From contig NZ_PIPS01000001.1 of assembly GCF_003987185.1 (NCBI RefSeq), forward strand, positions 992,001-1,056,000: 64,000 nt of DNA, in the 5' to 3' direction. This stretch comes from Idiomarina aquatica (GTDB lineage: Bacteria > Pseudomonadota > Gammaproteobacteria > Enterobacterales > Alteromonadaceae). Positions 56,562 to 64,000 of the stretch are shown here, piece by piece (within the stretch, counting starts at the first letter, position 1; the number at the start of each line of letters is the position of its first letter). The translations under genes were made by a program, and so were the position numbers. The notes beneath the pieces are model-generated. The model saw nothing but the letters and a program-made list of their open reading frames with translations. It had not been told where the DNA came from and ran no database searches.

Positions 56562-57479
56562 TTAAGCCAGGCTGGGCGCCCAATACGCGATAGGTGACTG
56601 CGCCTGCTCTTCGTCAAAGGTGACGAACTCCCAGGCTTCTTGTTGCTGTAGCATCGCTTGCAACAAGTGATTATTCAGTGCGTGTCCAGATTTATAGGCA
56701 CGTAAATGCCCTAATATACTGTGCCCACACATGTACAAGTCGCCAATCGCATCCAACATTTTATGTTTTACAAATTCGTCGTCGTAACGCAAGCCGTCGG
56801 TATTCAGCACTCGGAATTCATCCAGCACAACGGCATTATCAAAGCTGCCGCCCAACGCCAGATTGTTTTTACGTAAATACTCGATGTCTTTCATAAAACC
56901 AAAGGTGCGCGCACGGCTGATTTCTTTAATGAAGGCACCGCTGCTGAAATCCATCGATACTTGCTGACCGGTTTCTGCAATTGCCGGATGATTAAAGTCG
57001 ATGGCAAAATCGATGCGGAACCCATCGTGGGGTAGCAGTTCCGCCCATTTGCCATCTTCCTCTTCCACACGAATCGGTGCTTTGATGCGAATGAACTTCT
57101 TCGCCACCGACTGCTCCTCAATGCCCGCACTTTGTAGCAGGTAAACAAAGGGGTGCGAGCTGCCGTCCATGATCGGAATCTCGTGTGAATCAACTTCAAT
57201 AATGCAGTTATCAATGCCAACGCCGGCTAATGCTGCAAGCAGGTGCTCAACCGTAGAAACACGGACGTCCTGCTCATTGATTAAACACGTACACAATTGC
57301 GTATCCCGCACCCAATCAGCGCGCGCAGGAATATCCACTACCGGGTCAAGATCGACACGGCGGAAAATCAGCCCGGTATTTGCCGGTGCAGGGCGTAACG
57401 TCAAATTGACCTTGTTACCCTTGTGCAGTCCGACACCCGTGGTTGAGATCGCTTGTTTCAGTGTACGTTGTTTTACCAT
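56562..57479 (-). CDS. lpxC: UDP-3-O-acyl-N-acetylglucosamine deacetylase
   Basis: A 305-residue zinc deacetylase that commits the cell to lipid A synthesis. The N-terminus [24 protein letters not shown], the [13 protein letters not shown] segment, the zinc site [32 protein letters not shown], are as in the family (HKMLDAIGD and the second His). It is downstream of ftsZ; a GC-rich hairpin (57506-57523, CGCTGGC/GCCAGCG) and TATACT lie in its leader, so it may have a promoter of its own. Confidence 0.97.
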   Translation of the reverse strand: MVKQRTLKQAISTTGVGLHKGNKVNLTLRPAPANTGLIFRRVDLDPVVDIPARADWVRDTQLCTCLINEQDVRVSTVEHLLAALAGVGIDNCIIEVDSHEIPIMDGSSHPFVYLLQSAGIEEQSVAKKFIRIKAPIRVEEEDGKWAELLPHDGFRIDFAIDFNHPAIAETGQQVSMDFSSGAFIKEISRARTFGFMKDIEYLRKNNLALGGSFDNAVVLDEFRVLNTDGLRYDDEFVKHKMLDAIGDLYMCGHSILGHLRAYKSGHALNNHLLQAMLQQQEAWEFVTFDEEQAQSPIAYWAPSLA

Positions 57480-57505
57480 CAGCTAAACTCACCTCGTCAA
57501 CTAGC

Positions 57506-57523
57506 CGCTGGCCATTGCCAGCG
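57506..57523. promoter_or_regulatory. Hairpin in the lpxC leader
   Basis: CGCTGGC-CATT-GCCAGCG, a 7-bp GC stem with a 4-nt loop between ftsZ and lpxC. On the minus strand a TATACT (-10 like) stands just upstream of it, so it would be near the 5' end of an lpxC transcript. Confidence 0.45.
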
Positions 57524-57583
57524 CGGCCGCATAGTATACGACATTTGATAGGCTACAAGCAAATTTTGGCTGTTTTTTCAGCA

Positions 57584-58774
57584 CTAATCGACTTGTTTGC
57601 GTAAAAATGCCGGAATATCCAGGTAATCCAGTTCTTTATCCTGCTGCTTTTTGGCAGCCGGCTTACGTGCTGGTTCCTGATGTGTCTCCGCCTGTGGCTC
57701 TTCCACTTCTTCGTAGCGCGGTGCTGCGGCGCTGCGGTCAAGATCCGCTCGATAACCTTGGCTCGATTCACGCTTATTGCTCTGAGCGCTGTTAACCAGT
57801 GAAATATCAGGCTTACGCTCTGCGCCAATACCGGTTGCAACCACAGTGACACGCAATTCGTCCGACATCTCAGTATCGATAACGGTTCCGACAATAACGG
57901 TGGCGTTATCCGAGGCAAAGGCTTTAACCGTATTACCCACGGTTTCGAACTCGTCGATGCTCATATCCATGCCGGCCGTTACGTTAACCAATACGCCACG
58001 CGCGCCCGAAAGATCGATGTCTTCCAGTAATGGGCTGTTGATCGCCATCTCCGCCGCTTCCTGAGCACGGTCTTCGCCACTGGCAACGCCGGTGCCCATC
58101 ATCGCCGTACCCATTTCTTTCATGACCGCACGCACGTCAGCAAAGTCAACGTTGATCAGACCAGGACGGGTAATCAGTTCCGCAATACCCTGAACCGCAC
58201 CCAACAACACGTTATTGGCGGCACTAAAGGCATCCAGCAACGAAGTCCCTTTGCCCATCACTTTTAACAGCTTCTCGTTCGGGATGGTGATTAAGGAATC
58301 GACGCTTTGCGACAGCGCATTAATACCCTCTTCGGCAACCGCCATACGCTTTTTGCCTTCAAACGGAAACGGCTTGGTCACCACGGCAACGGTGAGGATA
58401 CCGAGTTCTTTGGCAATTTCTGCCACTACAGGTGCGGCACCGGTACCTGTACCACCGCCCATACCGGCAGCGATGAATACCATATCAGCGCCTTCCAACT
58501 GCGCTTTGATGGCTTCGCGGTCGTCTTCTGCTGACTGCCGCCCAACTTCCGGGTTGGCGCCAGCCCCAAGACCTTTAGTAATTTCACCGCCCAGTTGAAT
58601 GGTGACATCCGCGGTGTGGTTACGCAGAGCCTGCGCGTCGGTGTTCGCTGCAATAAACTGAACCCCTTCGATCGACTCTTTCACCATGTGTTGTACGGCG
58701 TTACCACCGCCACCACCGACGCCAATCACTTTTATGACGGCTTCACTTTCGTAATTGTCCATCAGTTCAAACAT
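57584..58774 (-). CDS. ftsZ: Cell division GTPase FtsZ
   Basis: A 396-residue tubulin homologue that forms the Z ring. The N-terminal [13 protein letters not shown], the tubulin signature [18 protein letters not shown], and the conserved C-terminal peptide [13 protein letters not shown] that binds FtsA and ZipA are all present, joined by a variable linker (about residues 320-380). It follows ftsA by 43 bp in the dcw cluster. Confidence 0.98.
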   Translation of the reverse strand: MFELMDNYESEAVIKVIGVGGGGGNAVQHMVKESIEGVQFIAANTDAQALRNHTADVTIQLGGEITKGLGAGANPEVGRQSAEDDREAIKAQLEGADMVFIAAGMGGGTGTGAAPVVAEIAKELGILTVAVVTKPFPFEGKKRMAVAEEGINALSQSVDSLITIPNEKLLKVMGKGTSLLDAFSAANNVLLGAVQGIAELITRPGLINVDFADVRAVMKEMGTAMMGTGVASGEDRAQEAAEMAINSPLLEDIDLSGARGVLVNVTAGMDMSIDEFETVGNTVKAFASDNATVIVGTVIDTEMSDELRVTVVATGIGAERKPDISLVNSAQSNKRESSQGYRADLDRSAAAPRYEEVEEPQAETHQEPARKPAAKKQQDKELDYLDIPAFLRKQVD

Positions 58775-58817
58775 TAGATTTCTCCCTACCTGCTTTTCTT
58801 ATTGTGCTACCCCAGCG

Positions 58818-60050
58818 TTAAAACTCACCTTTAAACCAGCTTTGGACTTTTTGCCAAAGACCGATCACGTCAGTTTTAGTGCTTTCTTTTTGCACTGCCG
58901 TCGTACTCTCCTGCCCGTAGCGTAACAGGCCGACCGCAGTGGCATAAACCGGATCTTCTACATAATCTTTTAGCCCCTTAACATTGAGGGGTTTACCGAT
59001 GCGCACCGGCATCTGAAAAATCTCTTCGGCGAACTCAACGCAACCCTGCATTTTTGCACTACCGCCGGTGATCACAACACCAGCCGCTATTTGCTCATCC
59101 AGACCGCTTTGTTCAATCTCATCGCGGACCAGCTCAAATAACTCCTGGTAGCGCGGTTCCACCACTTCAGCCAACGTATGGCGCGACATCATCCGTGCCG
59201 GACGCCCGCCAACCGACGGTACTTCAATGGTATCTTCCATACTGACCATCTGTCGCAGAGCACAGGCGTGCTGTGTTTTTATCTGCTCAGCGTGGTTGGT
59301 CGGCGTACGGAATATTTTCGCAATATCACTGGTGACCTGGTTACCAGCGGCCGGAATCACCGCCGTATGCCGCAACACGCCACCGGCGTAGATGCAGATG
59401 TCGATGGTACCGCCGCCCATATCCACCAAAGCCACGCCTAAATCTTTTTCATCATCGGTGAGCACCGAAATGCTCGATGCCAGTGCAGAAAAAATCAGTT
59501 TGTCCACCTGCAAACCGCAACGCTCAACCGCTTTGGTGATGTTTTTGGCCATATCATTCGCGCAGGTAATGATATGGACTTTTGACTCCATACGCACCCC
59601 GGACATACCAATTGGGCTGCGAATACTTTCTTGTGAATCAATCACATACTCCTGTGGCAGGACGTGCAGGATGCGACGTTCTTTCGCAATAGGCACTGAC
59701 TGCGCCGCGTGAATGACGTTATCCACGTCATCCTGAGTCACTTCGGCTTCGTTAATCGGCACCATGCCACTTTCGTTTTGACACGAAATATGGCGTCCGG
59801 AAATATTCAGAAAGACGGACGCCACGCGGCAGTCGGCCATCAGTTCAGCCTCATCAACGGCGCGCTGAATCGACTGCACCACCAAATTGAGATCGTTGAC
59901 ACCACCTTTATCCATCCCGCGAGCGGTGGTCACGCCAACGCCCACGACACTGATCTCGTCATCCGGTAACAGTTCGCCAATAAGCGCAGTCACCTTACTG
60001 GTACCAATATCAAGACCAACGACCATTTGACGTTCTGTAGCTTTCGACAT
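58818..60050 (-). CDS. ftsA: Cell division protein FtsA
   Basis: A 410-residue actin-like ATPase that ties FtsZ to the membrane. It has VVGLDIGTSKVTALIGE (phosphate 1), VALVDMGGGTIDICIYAGG (phosphate 2), VITGGSAKMQGC (adenosine), and ends with an amphipathic tail VQSWFKGEF, which is the membrane-targeting sequence. Operon neighbours: ftsQ 6 bp upstream, ftsZ downstream. Confidence 0.97.
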   Translation of the reverse strand: MSKATERQMVVGLDIGTSKVTALIGELLPDDEISVVGVGVTTARGMDKGGVNDLNLVVQSIQRAVDEAELMADCRVASVFLNISGRHISCQNESGMVPINEAEVTQDDVDNVIHAAQSVPIAKERRILHVLPQEYVIDSQESIRSPIGMSGVRMESKVHIITCANDMAKNITKAVERCGLQVDKLIFSALASSISVLTDDEKDLGVALVDMGGGTIDICIYAGGVLRHTAVIPAAGNQVTSDIAKIFRTPTNHAEQIKTQHACALRQMVSMEDTIEVPSVGGRPARMMSRHTLAEVVEPRYQELFELVRDEIEQSGLDEQIAAGVVITGGSAKMQGCVEFAEEIFQMPVRIGKPLNVKGLKDYVEDPVYATAVGLLRYGQESTTAVQKESTKTDVIGLWQKVQSWFKGEF

Positions 60051-60056
60051 ACTGAT

Positions 60057-60821
60057 TTAGCTCTCTTTATTTTCTGGTTCGCGCCAACTCACTGCCGCAC
60101 CTGTGTCATAACGTAAATCGACGGTGTCCAGCACCTTAGTCTTACTGTTTTTGTGCTCATTGATACTGGGTAATAAATCAATGAACCGTTTTATTCGTTC
60201 TAATGTCGCCTCGCGACCTAACTTCAGCTCTACCTGGTCTGCCAGCATCACACTGACGGCAAACCGCTCGGTTAAACGCATCGCCCGCACCTCAATGCCA
60301 TTCACCTGCAACATCTGTCGGACCTGATTAAACTGCTCCAGCGTCGCTGACACCGCATCTTCCGGGCCGAACAACTCTGGCAGCGGCTGCGCTAACTGCG
60401 TTTCGTCCAGTTGGGCACGGAATACGGTTCCCTCCGCAGTCACCAACCGGTCGCCATTCCAGCGCGCCACCGGTTGCCGCTCGGTGACATACACCGACAG
60501 CCGATCCGGCCAGACTTTCCGTAATGACGCCTTGGCCACCCACGGCAGTTGTTCGACGCGCTCCCGCAACACATTCACGTCGGCGGTAAAAAAGCTCCCC
60601 ATAGGCTGTTGCGTTAACGCACTGCGGATCTCAGCCTGCGTCAGTTGTCGCAGTTCACCCTGCACGTTCAACCGCGCCAGCGGCACCTGTTGCTCATCCT
60701 TCAGCACATCGATCAACTTCACAGTGCCAATAATAAACGCCAGCACGGTCGCCACGCAGGTCAGCAAACCCAGCCAAAAATTCCATTTTGGTAGAGGCTG
60801 CCGTTTGGCGTTTGCTGCCAT
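60057..60821 (-). CDS. ftsQ: Cell division protein FtsQ
   Basis: A 254-residue bitopic protein. One membrane helix (FWLGLLTCVATVLAFIIGTVKL, residues 15-36) is followed by a POTRA domain (VPLARLNVQGELRQLTQAEI) and the FtsQ beta domain. It connects early and late divisome proteins with FtsB/FtsL. The start overlaps the ddl stop by one base. Confidence 0.95.
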   Translation of the reverse strand: MAANAKRQPLPKWNFWLGLLTCVATVLAFIIGTVKLIDVLKDEQQVPLARLNVQGELRQLTQAEIRSALTQQPMGSFFTADVNVLRERVEQLPWVAKASLRKVWPDRLSVYVTERQPVARWNGDRLVTAEGTVFRAQLDETQLAQPLPELFGPEDAVSATLEQFNQVRQMLQVNGIEVRAMRLTERFAVSVMLADQVELKLGREATLERIKRFIDLLPSINEHKNSKTKVLDTVDLRYDTGAAVSWREPENKES

Positions 60822-61750
60822 TACGACTCCAACGTTTGCGCCAGTATGTTTTCAACCAGCGTACTAAAACTGTCTCCGCGCGCCTTAGCAGCCATTGGCA
60901 CTAAGCTTTTCTCGGTCATTCCCGGCACCGCGTTGGCTTCTAGCAGATACCAATTACCCTGTTCATCACGCATGGCGTCAATACGCCCCCAGCCACGACA
61001 ACCCAGTCCTGCAAACGCTGCTACAGCCAACTGTTGCAGGTGTTGTTCGTCTTCCGCACTCAGTCCGGCGGGGCAATGATACTGGGTATCATTGGCCTGG
61101 TATTTGGCCGCAAAGTCATAAAATTCATGAGGAGTTTGTAAGCGGATAACCGGCAACGCCTCGCCCGCTAACAAACCCACCGTGTATTCCTTACCCACGA
61201 TCCAACGCTCGACCAGCACCTGCTGATCGTATTGAAACGCAATATCCAGCGCTGTTGCCAGTTGTTCCGCATCATTGGCGACACTCATGCCGATCGACGA
61301 ACCTTCATTGGCCGGCTTCACGATCACGCGTCCCCCCAAATCCGCCATCACTTGTTGCGTATCAATCTGGTCCCGTTGTTGTGGGCTGACACTGACACTG
61401 TCGGCAACCGGTAAACCCATTGCTTGCCAGATCTGTTTGGTACGTACTTTATCCATTGCCAACGCGCAGCCCAGAATACCGCTTCCGGTGTATGGCAAGC
61501 CCAGTGTTTGCAAAGCACCCTGCATACTGCCGTCCTCACCGCCGCGGCCGTGCAGGGCAATAAAAACCCGGTCAATGTTTTGCTCCAGCAACGCCTGCAA
61601 GGGCTGTTGTGCCGGATCAAAGGCAACCGCTTCGATACCCTGCGCCTGCAACGCGTTTAAGATCGCCTGACCAGATTTCAGTGACACCTCGCGTTCTGCG
61701 GAATGTCCCCCCATCATCACAGCAACCTTGCCAAATTCCGCGCGACTCAT
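60821..61750 (-). CDS. ddlB: D-alanine--D-alanine ligase
   Basis: A 309-residue ATP-grasp ligase that joins two D-Ala for the peptidoglycan stem peptide. Motifs: [63 protein letters not shown], and the C-terminal [24 protein letters not shown]…. It is placed between murC and ftsQ and overlaps both, as in E. coli DdlB. Confidence 0.96.
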   Translation of the reverse strand: MSRAEFGKVAVMMGGHSAEREVSLKSGQAILNALQAQGIEAVAFDPAQQPLQALLEQNIDRVFIALHGRGGEDGSMQGALQTLGLPYTGSGILGCALAMDKVRTKQIWQAMGLPVADSVSVSPQQRDQIDTQQVMADLGGRVIVKPANEGSSIGMSVANDAEQLATALDIAFQYDQQVLVERWIVGKEYTVGLLAGEALPVIRLQTPHEFYDFAAKYQANDTQYHCPAGLSAEDEQHLQQLAVAAFAGLGCRGWGRIDAMRDEQGNWYLLEANAVPGMTEKSLVPMAAKARGDSFSTLVENILAQTLES

Positions 61751-63225
61751 GCTTTGCTCTCCACTTCTAATACCTCGAAGGCAAGGCGTTTCGCCAGCGC
61801 TCCAATGTTACCGGCACCTTGCGTTAACAACAGGTCATTCGGTTGCAAAATGTCACCGATGACATCCACCAACTCATCCGGCGAGCTGACATAGACCGGG
61901 TCAACCTGTCCTCGCTGGCGAATACTGCGGCTCAGCGAACGACTGTCTGCGCCACTGATCGGCGCTTCACCGGCGCCATAAACCTCCAGTAATAACAGCG
62001 TATCCAGTTGCGATAACACATTGACGAAATCTTCGTAGAGATCCCGGGTGCGCGAATAACGGTGCGGCTGAAAGGCCATCACCAGGCGCTTATCGGGCCA
62101 ACCTTCGCGGGCCGCCTTTATGGTCGCTTCGACTTCAGACGGGTGGTGTCCGTAATCATCGACCAGCATCACATGCCCTTGTTGCTTTTGCTGCGCCGAC
62201 CATTGCGGCGCGACAAAGTCGCCATAATGCTGAAAACGGCGACCGATCCCTTCAAAACGGTTCAGAGCCGCCTGCAGCGCCTTGTCAGAAACACCTTCGT
62301 CCGTCGCCACAGCAACCGCCGCTAACGCGTTTAAGGCGTTATGTTTTCCAGGCAAATTCAGCACCACCTCGAGTGGTGCGTGACCGTCCCGTAGCACCGT
62401 AAAACGACTCTGCCCGGCGGTTTGTCGGTAATCGACTGCGCGTACATCCGCATGCTCGGAAAAACCATAGGTAATGGCCTGCCGACCAATCCGCGGAATC
62501 AACTCCGCCACCACCGGGTCATCAATACACATCACGGCCAACCCATAAAATGGCAGGTTGTGCAGAAATTCCACATAAGTGTCCAGCAGCTTATTAAAGT
62601 CACCTTCGTAGGTGTCCATGTGGTCTGCTTCGATGTTCGTCACCACCGCAACCATCGGCTGCAGATGCAAAAACGAGGCATCACTTTCGTCGGCCTCGGC
62701 AATCAAATACTTACTGTTACCCAGCCGCGCATTGGAGCCGGCAGAATTCAACAAGCCGCCGATGACAAAGGTCGGATCCAGCCCGGCTTCAGCAAACACA
62801 CTGGCCAGTAGCGAGGTCGTTGTGGTTTTACCGTGCGTGCCGGCAACCGCGATACCGTGGCGAAAGCGCATCAGCTCAGCCAACATTTCTGCCCGGCGTA
62901 CCACCGGGATGCGTAATTCCTGCGCCGCCAGTAGCTCCGCGTTGTCAGCTTTTATGGCACTCGACACCACTACTACACTAGCCTCTGCCACGTTTTCTGC
63001 CGCGTGCCCGAACACGACACATGCACCTAACTGGGTCAACCGCGCGGTATTGGCATTGTCAGCAATATCAGAGCCCGAGACGCGGTACCCCTGATTGAGC
63101 AGCACTTCAGCAATACCGGCCATACCGGCACCGCCGATACCAATAAAGTGAATACGTTTTACCCGGCGCATTTCCGGTACGTTCACTATGGTAAAAGGCT
63201 GTTCTTTTGCTGCTGTTATCGTCAT
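61747..63225 (-). CDS. murC: UDP-N-acetylmuramate--L-alanine ligase
   Basis: A 492-residue Mur ligase adding the first L-Ala to UDP-MurNAc. It has the Rossmann start [18 protein letters not shown], the P-loop [30 protein letters not shown], and the C-terminal domain [15 protein letters not shown]. Start and stop overlap or closely adjoin ddl and murG in the dcw cluster. Confidence 0.97.
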   Translation of the reverse strand: MTITAAKEQPFTIVNVPEMRRVKRIHFIGIGGAGMAGIAEVLLNQGYRVSGSDIADNANTARLTQLGACVVFGHAAENVAEASVVVVSSAIKADNAELLAAQELRIPVVRRAEMLAELMRFRHGIAVAGTHGKTTTTSLLASVFAEAGLDPTFVIGGLLNSAGSNARLGNSKYLIAEADESDASFLHLQPMVAVVTNIEADHMDTYEGDFNKLLDTYVEFLHNLPFYGLAVMCIDDPVVAELIPRIGRQAITYGFSEHADVRAVDYRQTAGQSRFTVLRDGHAPLEVVLNLPGKHNALNALAAVAVATDEGVSDKALQAALNRFEGIGRRFQHYGDFVAPQWSAQQKQQGHVMLVDDYGHHPSEVEATIKAAREGWPDKRLVMAFQPHRYSRTRDLYEDFVNVLSQLDTLLLLEVYGAGEAPISGADSRSLSRSIRQRGQVDPVYVSSPDELVDVIGDILQPNDLLLTQGAGNIGALAKRLAFEVLEVESKA

Positions 63226-63238
63226 TTCATATCACCTG

Positions 63239-64000
63239 CTATGCAGCCCTGTTCCGGACCGCATCAATACATAACTGCGCCACTGCTTCGGTCGCGTCGG
63301 GCCGAGCGCACTGGCGCGCGAAGCGCGCCATTTTCCACAGTTGTTGTGGCTGTTGCAATAAACTTTGCAACTCCTTTGCAAGGCTGGCGGCAGTCAGCTC
63401 AGCTTGCGGTATCAACCGCGCTGCGCCTGCCTCAACCATCACCCGCGCATTCTCCGTTTGATGATCGTCGACCGCATGTGGCAGTGGCACAAAAATGGCT
63501 GGCTTACCCAGCGCTGCCAATTCCGACACAGTCAGTGCGCCGGCGCGGCAAATCACCAAATCGGCGGCGTCATAAGCCGCTGCCATATCGTCAATAAATT
63601 CGACCACTTGCAACGGTTGACGGTTCAGTTGTTGATAACGTGCGGTTACCGTCTCCGCTTTACCCTCACCACACTGATGCGTGCCTGTTAGCTGCTGTTC
63701 GATATTCTGTAAGGCCTCCGGCACAACCTCATTGAGCACTTGAGCGCCAAGACTACCGCCGACCACCAACAACTTGATCGGATGGCCGCTTGCGGAATCC
63801 GGTAACGGCCGCTGTGCCAATTGTTCAATGTCACGGCGCAACGGGTTACCCACCCATTGCGCGCGCTTGATGACTTTTTTACGCAATGGCAACCCTGCCA
63901 TTACCACCGTCGCGATAGGTGCCAGTAAACGCGTCGTCATCCCCGGCACCGCATTTTGCTCATGCACCAGCAACGGAATACCGGCTAACTTGGCGGCAAT
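63239..64000 (-). CDS. murG: MurG, UDP-N-acetylglucosamine transferase to lipid I (N-terminus outside window)
   Basis: The right edge cuts this gene; about 254 codons of the 3' part are visible, beginning with IAAKLAGIPLLVHEQNAVPGM. Family motifs: VVGGSLGAQVLNEVVPEAL, VVEFIDDMAAAYDAADLVICRAGALTVSELAALGKPAIFVPLPHAVDDHQTENA (donor-binding region, here given in part). It makes lipid II from lipid I on the inner face of the membrane. A GGCGCGC-GAA-GCGCGCC palindrome near the 3' end lies in frame and looks like ordinary coding sequence. Confidence 0.95.
   Translation of the reverse strand: MAAKLAGIPLLVHEQNAVPGMTTRLLAPIATVVMAGLPLRKKVIKRAQWVGNPLRRDIEQLAQRPLPDSASGHPIKLLVVGGSLGAQVLNEVVPEALQNIEQQLTGTHQCGEGKAETVTARYQQLNRQPLQVVEFIDDMAAAYDAADLVICRAGALTVSELAALGKPAIFVPLPHAVDDHQTENARVMVEAGAARLIPQAELTAASLAKELQSLLQQPQQLWKMARFARQCARPDATEAVAQLCIDAVRNRAA

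Noticed and set aside
63312-63330. TGGCGCGC-GAA-GCGCGCCA palindrome in murG, considered as an inserted mini-palindrome
   Set aside because: The encoded MARFARQCA aligns without gap to the normal MurG C-terminal region, so it is not an insertion; it just resembles the triloop class.

Overview
The window looks like a piece of the chromosome of a marine gammaproteobacterium of the Alteromonadales, most plausibly Idiomarinaceae-like. This is inferred from gene content and order (mdh/argR, pdhR-aceEF-lpdA, ampE-ampD/nadC-pilABCD-coaE-zapD-yacG-mutT-secA, lpxC-ftsZAQ-ddl-murCG) and protein signatures; no rRNA or tRNA gene is present to fix it. Almost every gene belongs to a recognisable family and I see no prophage, insertion sequence, CRISPR array or plasmid function.

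Layout. 1-3955 (+): the end of a PfkB-type (adenosine) kinase, S-adenosylhomocysteine hydrolase, a GNAT acetyltransferase and a FAD amine oxidoreductase, a compact run in which the first two genes split SAH and recapture the adenosine. 3975-7320 (-): secreted alpha/beta-hydrolase peptidase plus a NatAB-like ABC exporter. 7462-13352 (-): DUF3718 protein, folA, obgE, rpmA-rplU, ispB, mdh, separated by three long non-coding stretches made of short palindromes. 13511-16816: argR, a DyP-type peroxidase (-), a DUF885 lipoprotein (+). 16833-21962: RND efflux pump pair with a divergent LysR regulator. 22092-24680: acnB. 24749-29234 (-): a four-gene chaperone-usher fimbrial operon (pilin, chaperone, usher, tip-like protein) whose leader carries two consecutive cyclic-di-GMP-I riboswitches. 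29845-34667 (-): CusBA-type metal efflux with a small Cys-rich exported protein. 34690-37080 (-): M13 peptidase and an encapsulated-ferritin-type protein. 37220-43993 (-): pyruvate dehydrogenase operon pdhR-aceE-aceF-lpdA with a PdhR operator. 44133-52321: ampE, ampD, nadC, the pilABCD type IV pilus locus, coaE, zapD, yacG, mutT. 52325-64000: secA, M23 peptidase, dciA and the distal dcw cell-wall/division cluster, running off the right edge inside murG.

The most interesting non-coding material is (i) the tandem c-di-GMP riboswitches in front of the fimbrial operon, followed by a hairpin that holds the Shine-Dalgarno sequence in its loop, with a perfect FNR-type palindrome further upstream; and (ii) strings of palindromes with mostly 3-nt loops: one array between obgE and folA, and a large pair in inverted orientation that flanks ispB. 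The internal order of that pair, and the orientation of ispB relative to rplU, fit an ispB inversion by recombination between the two copies.
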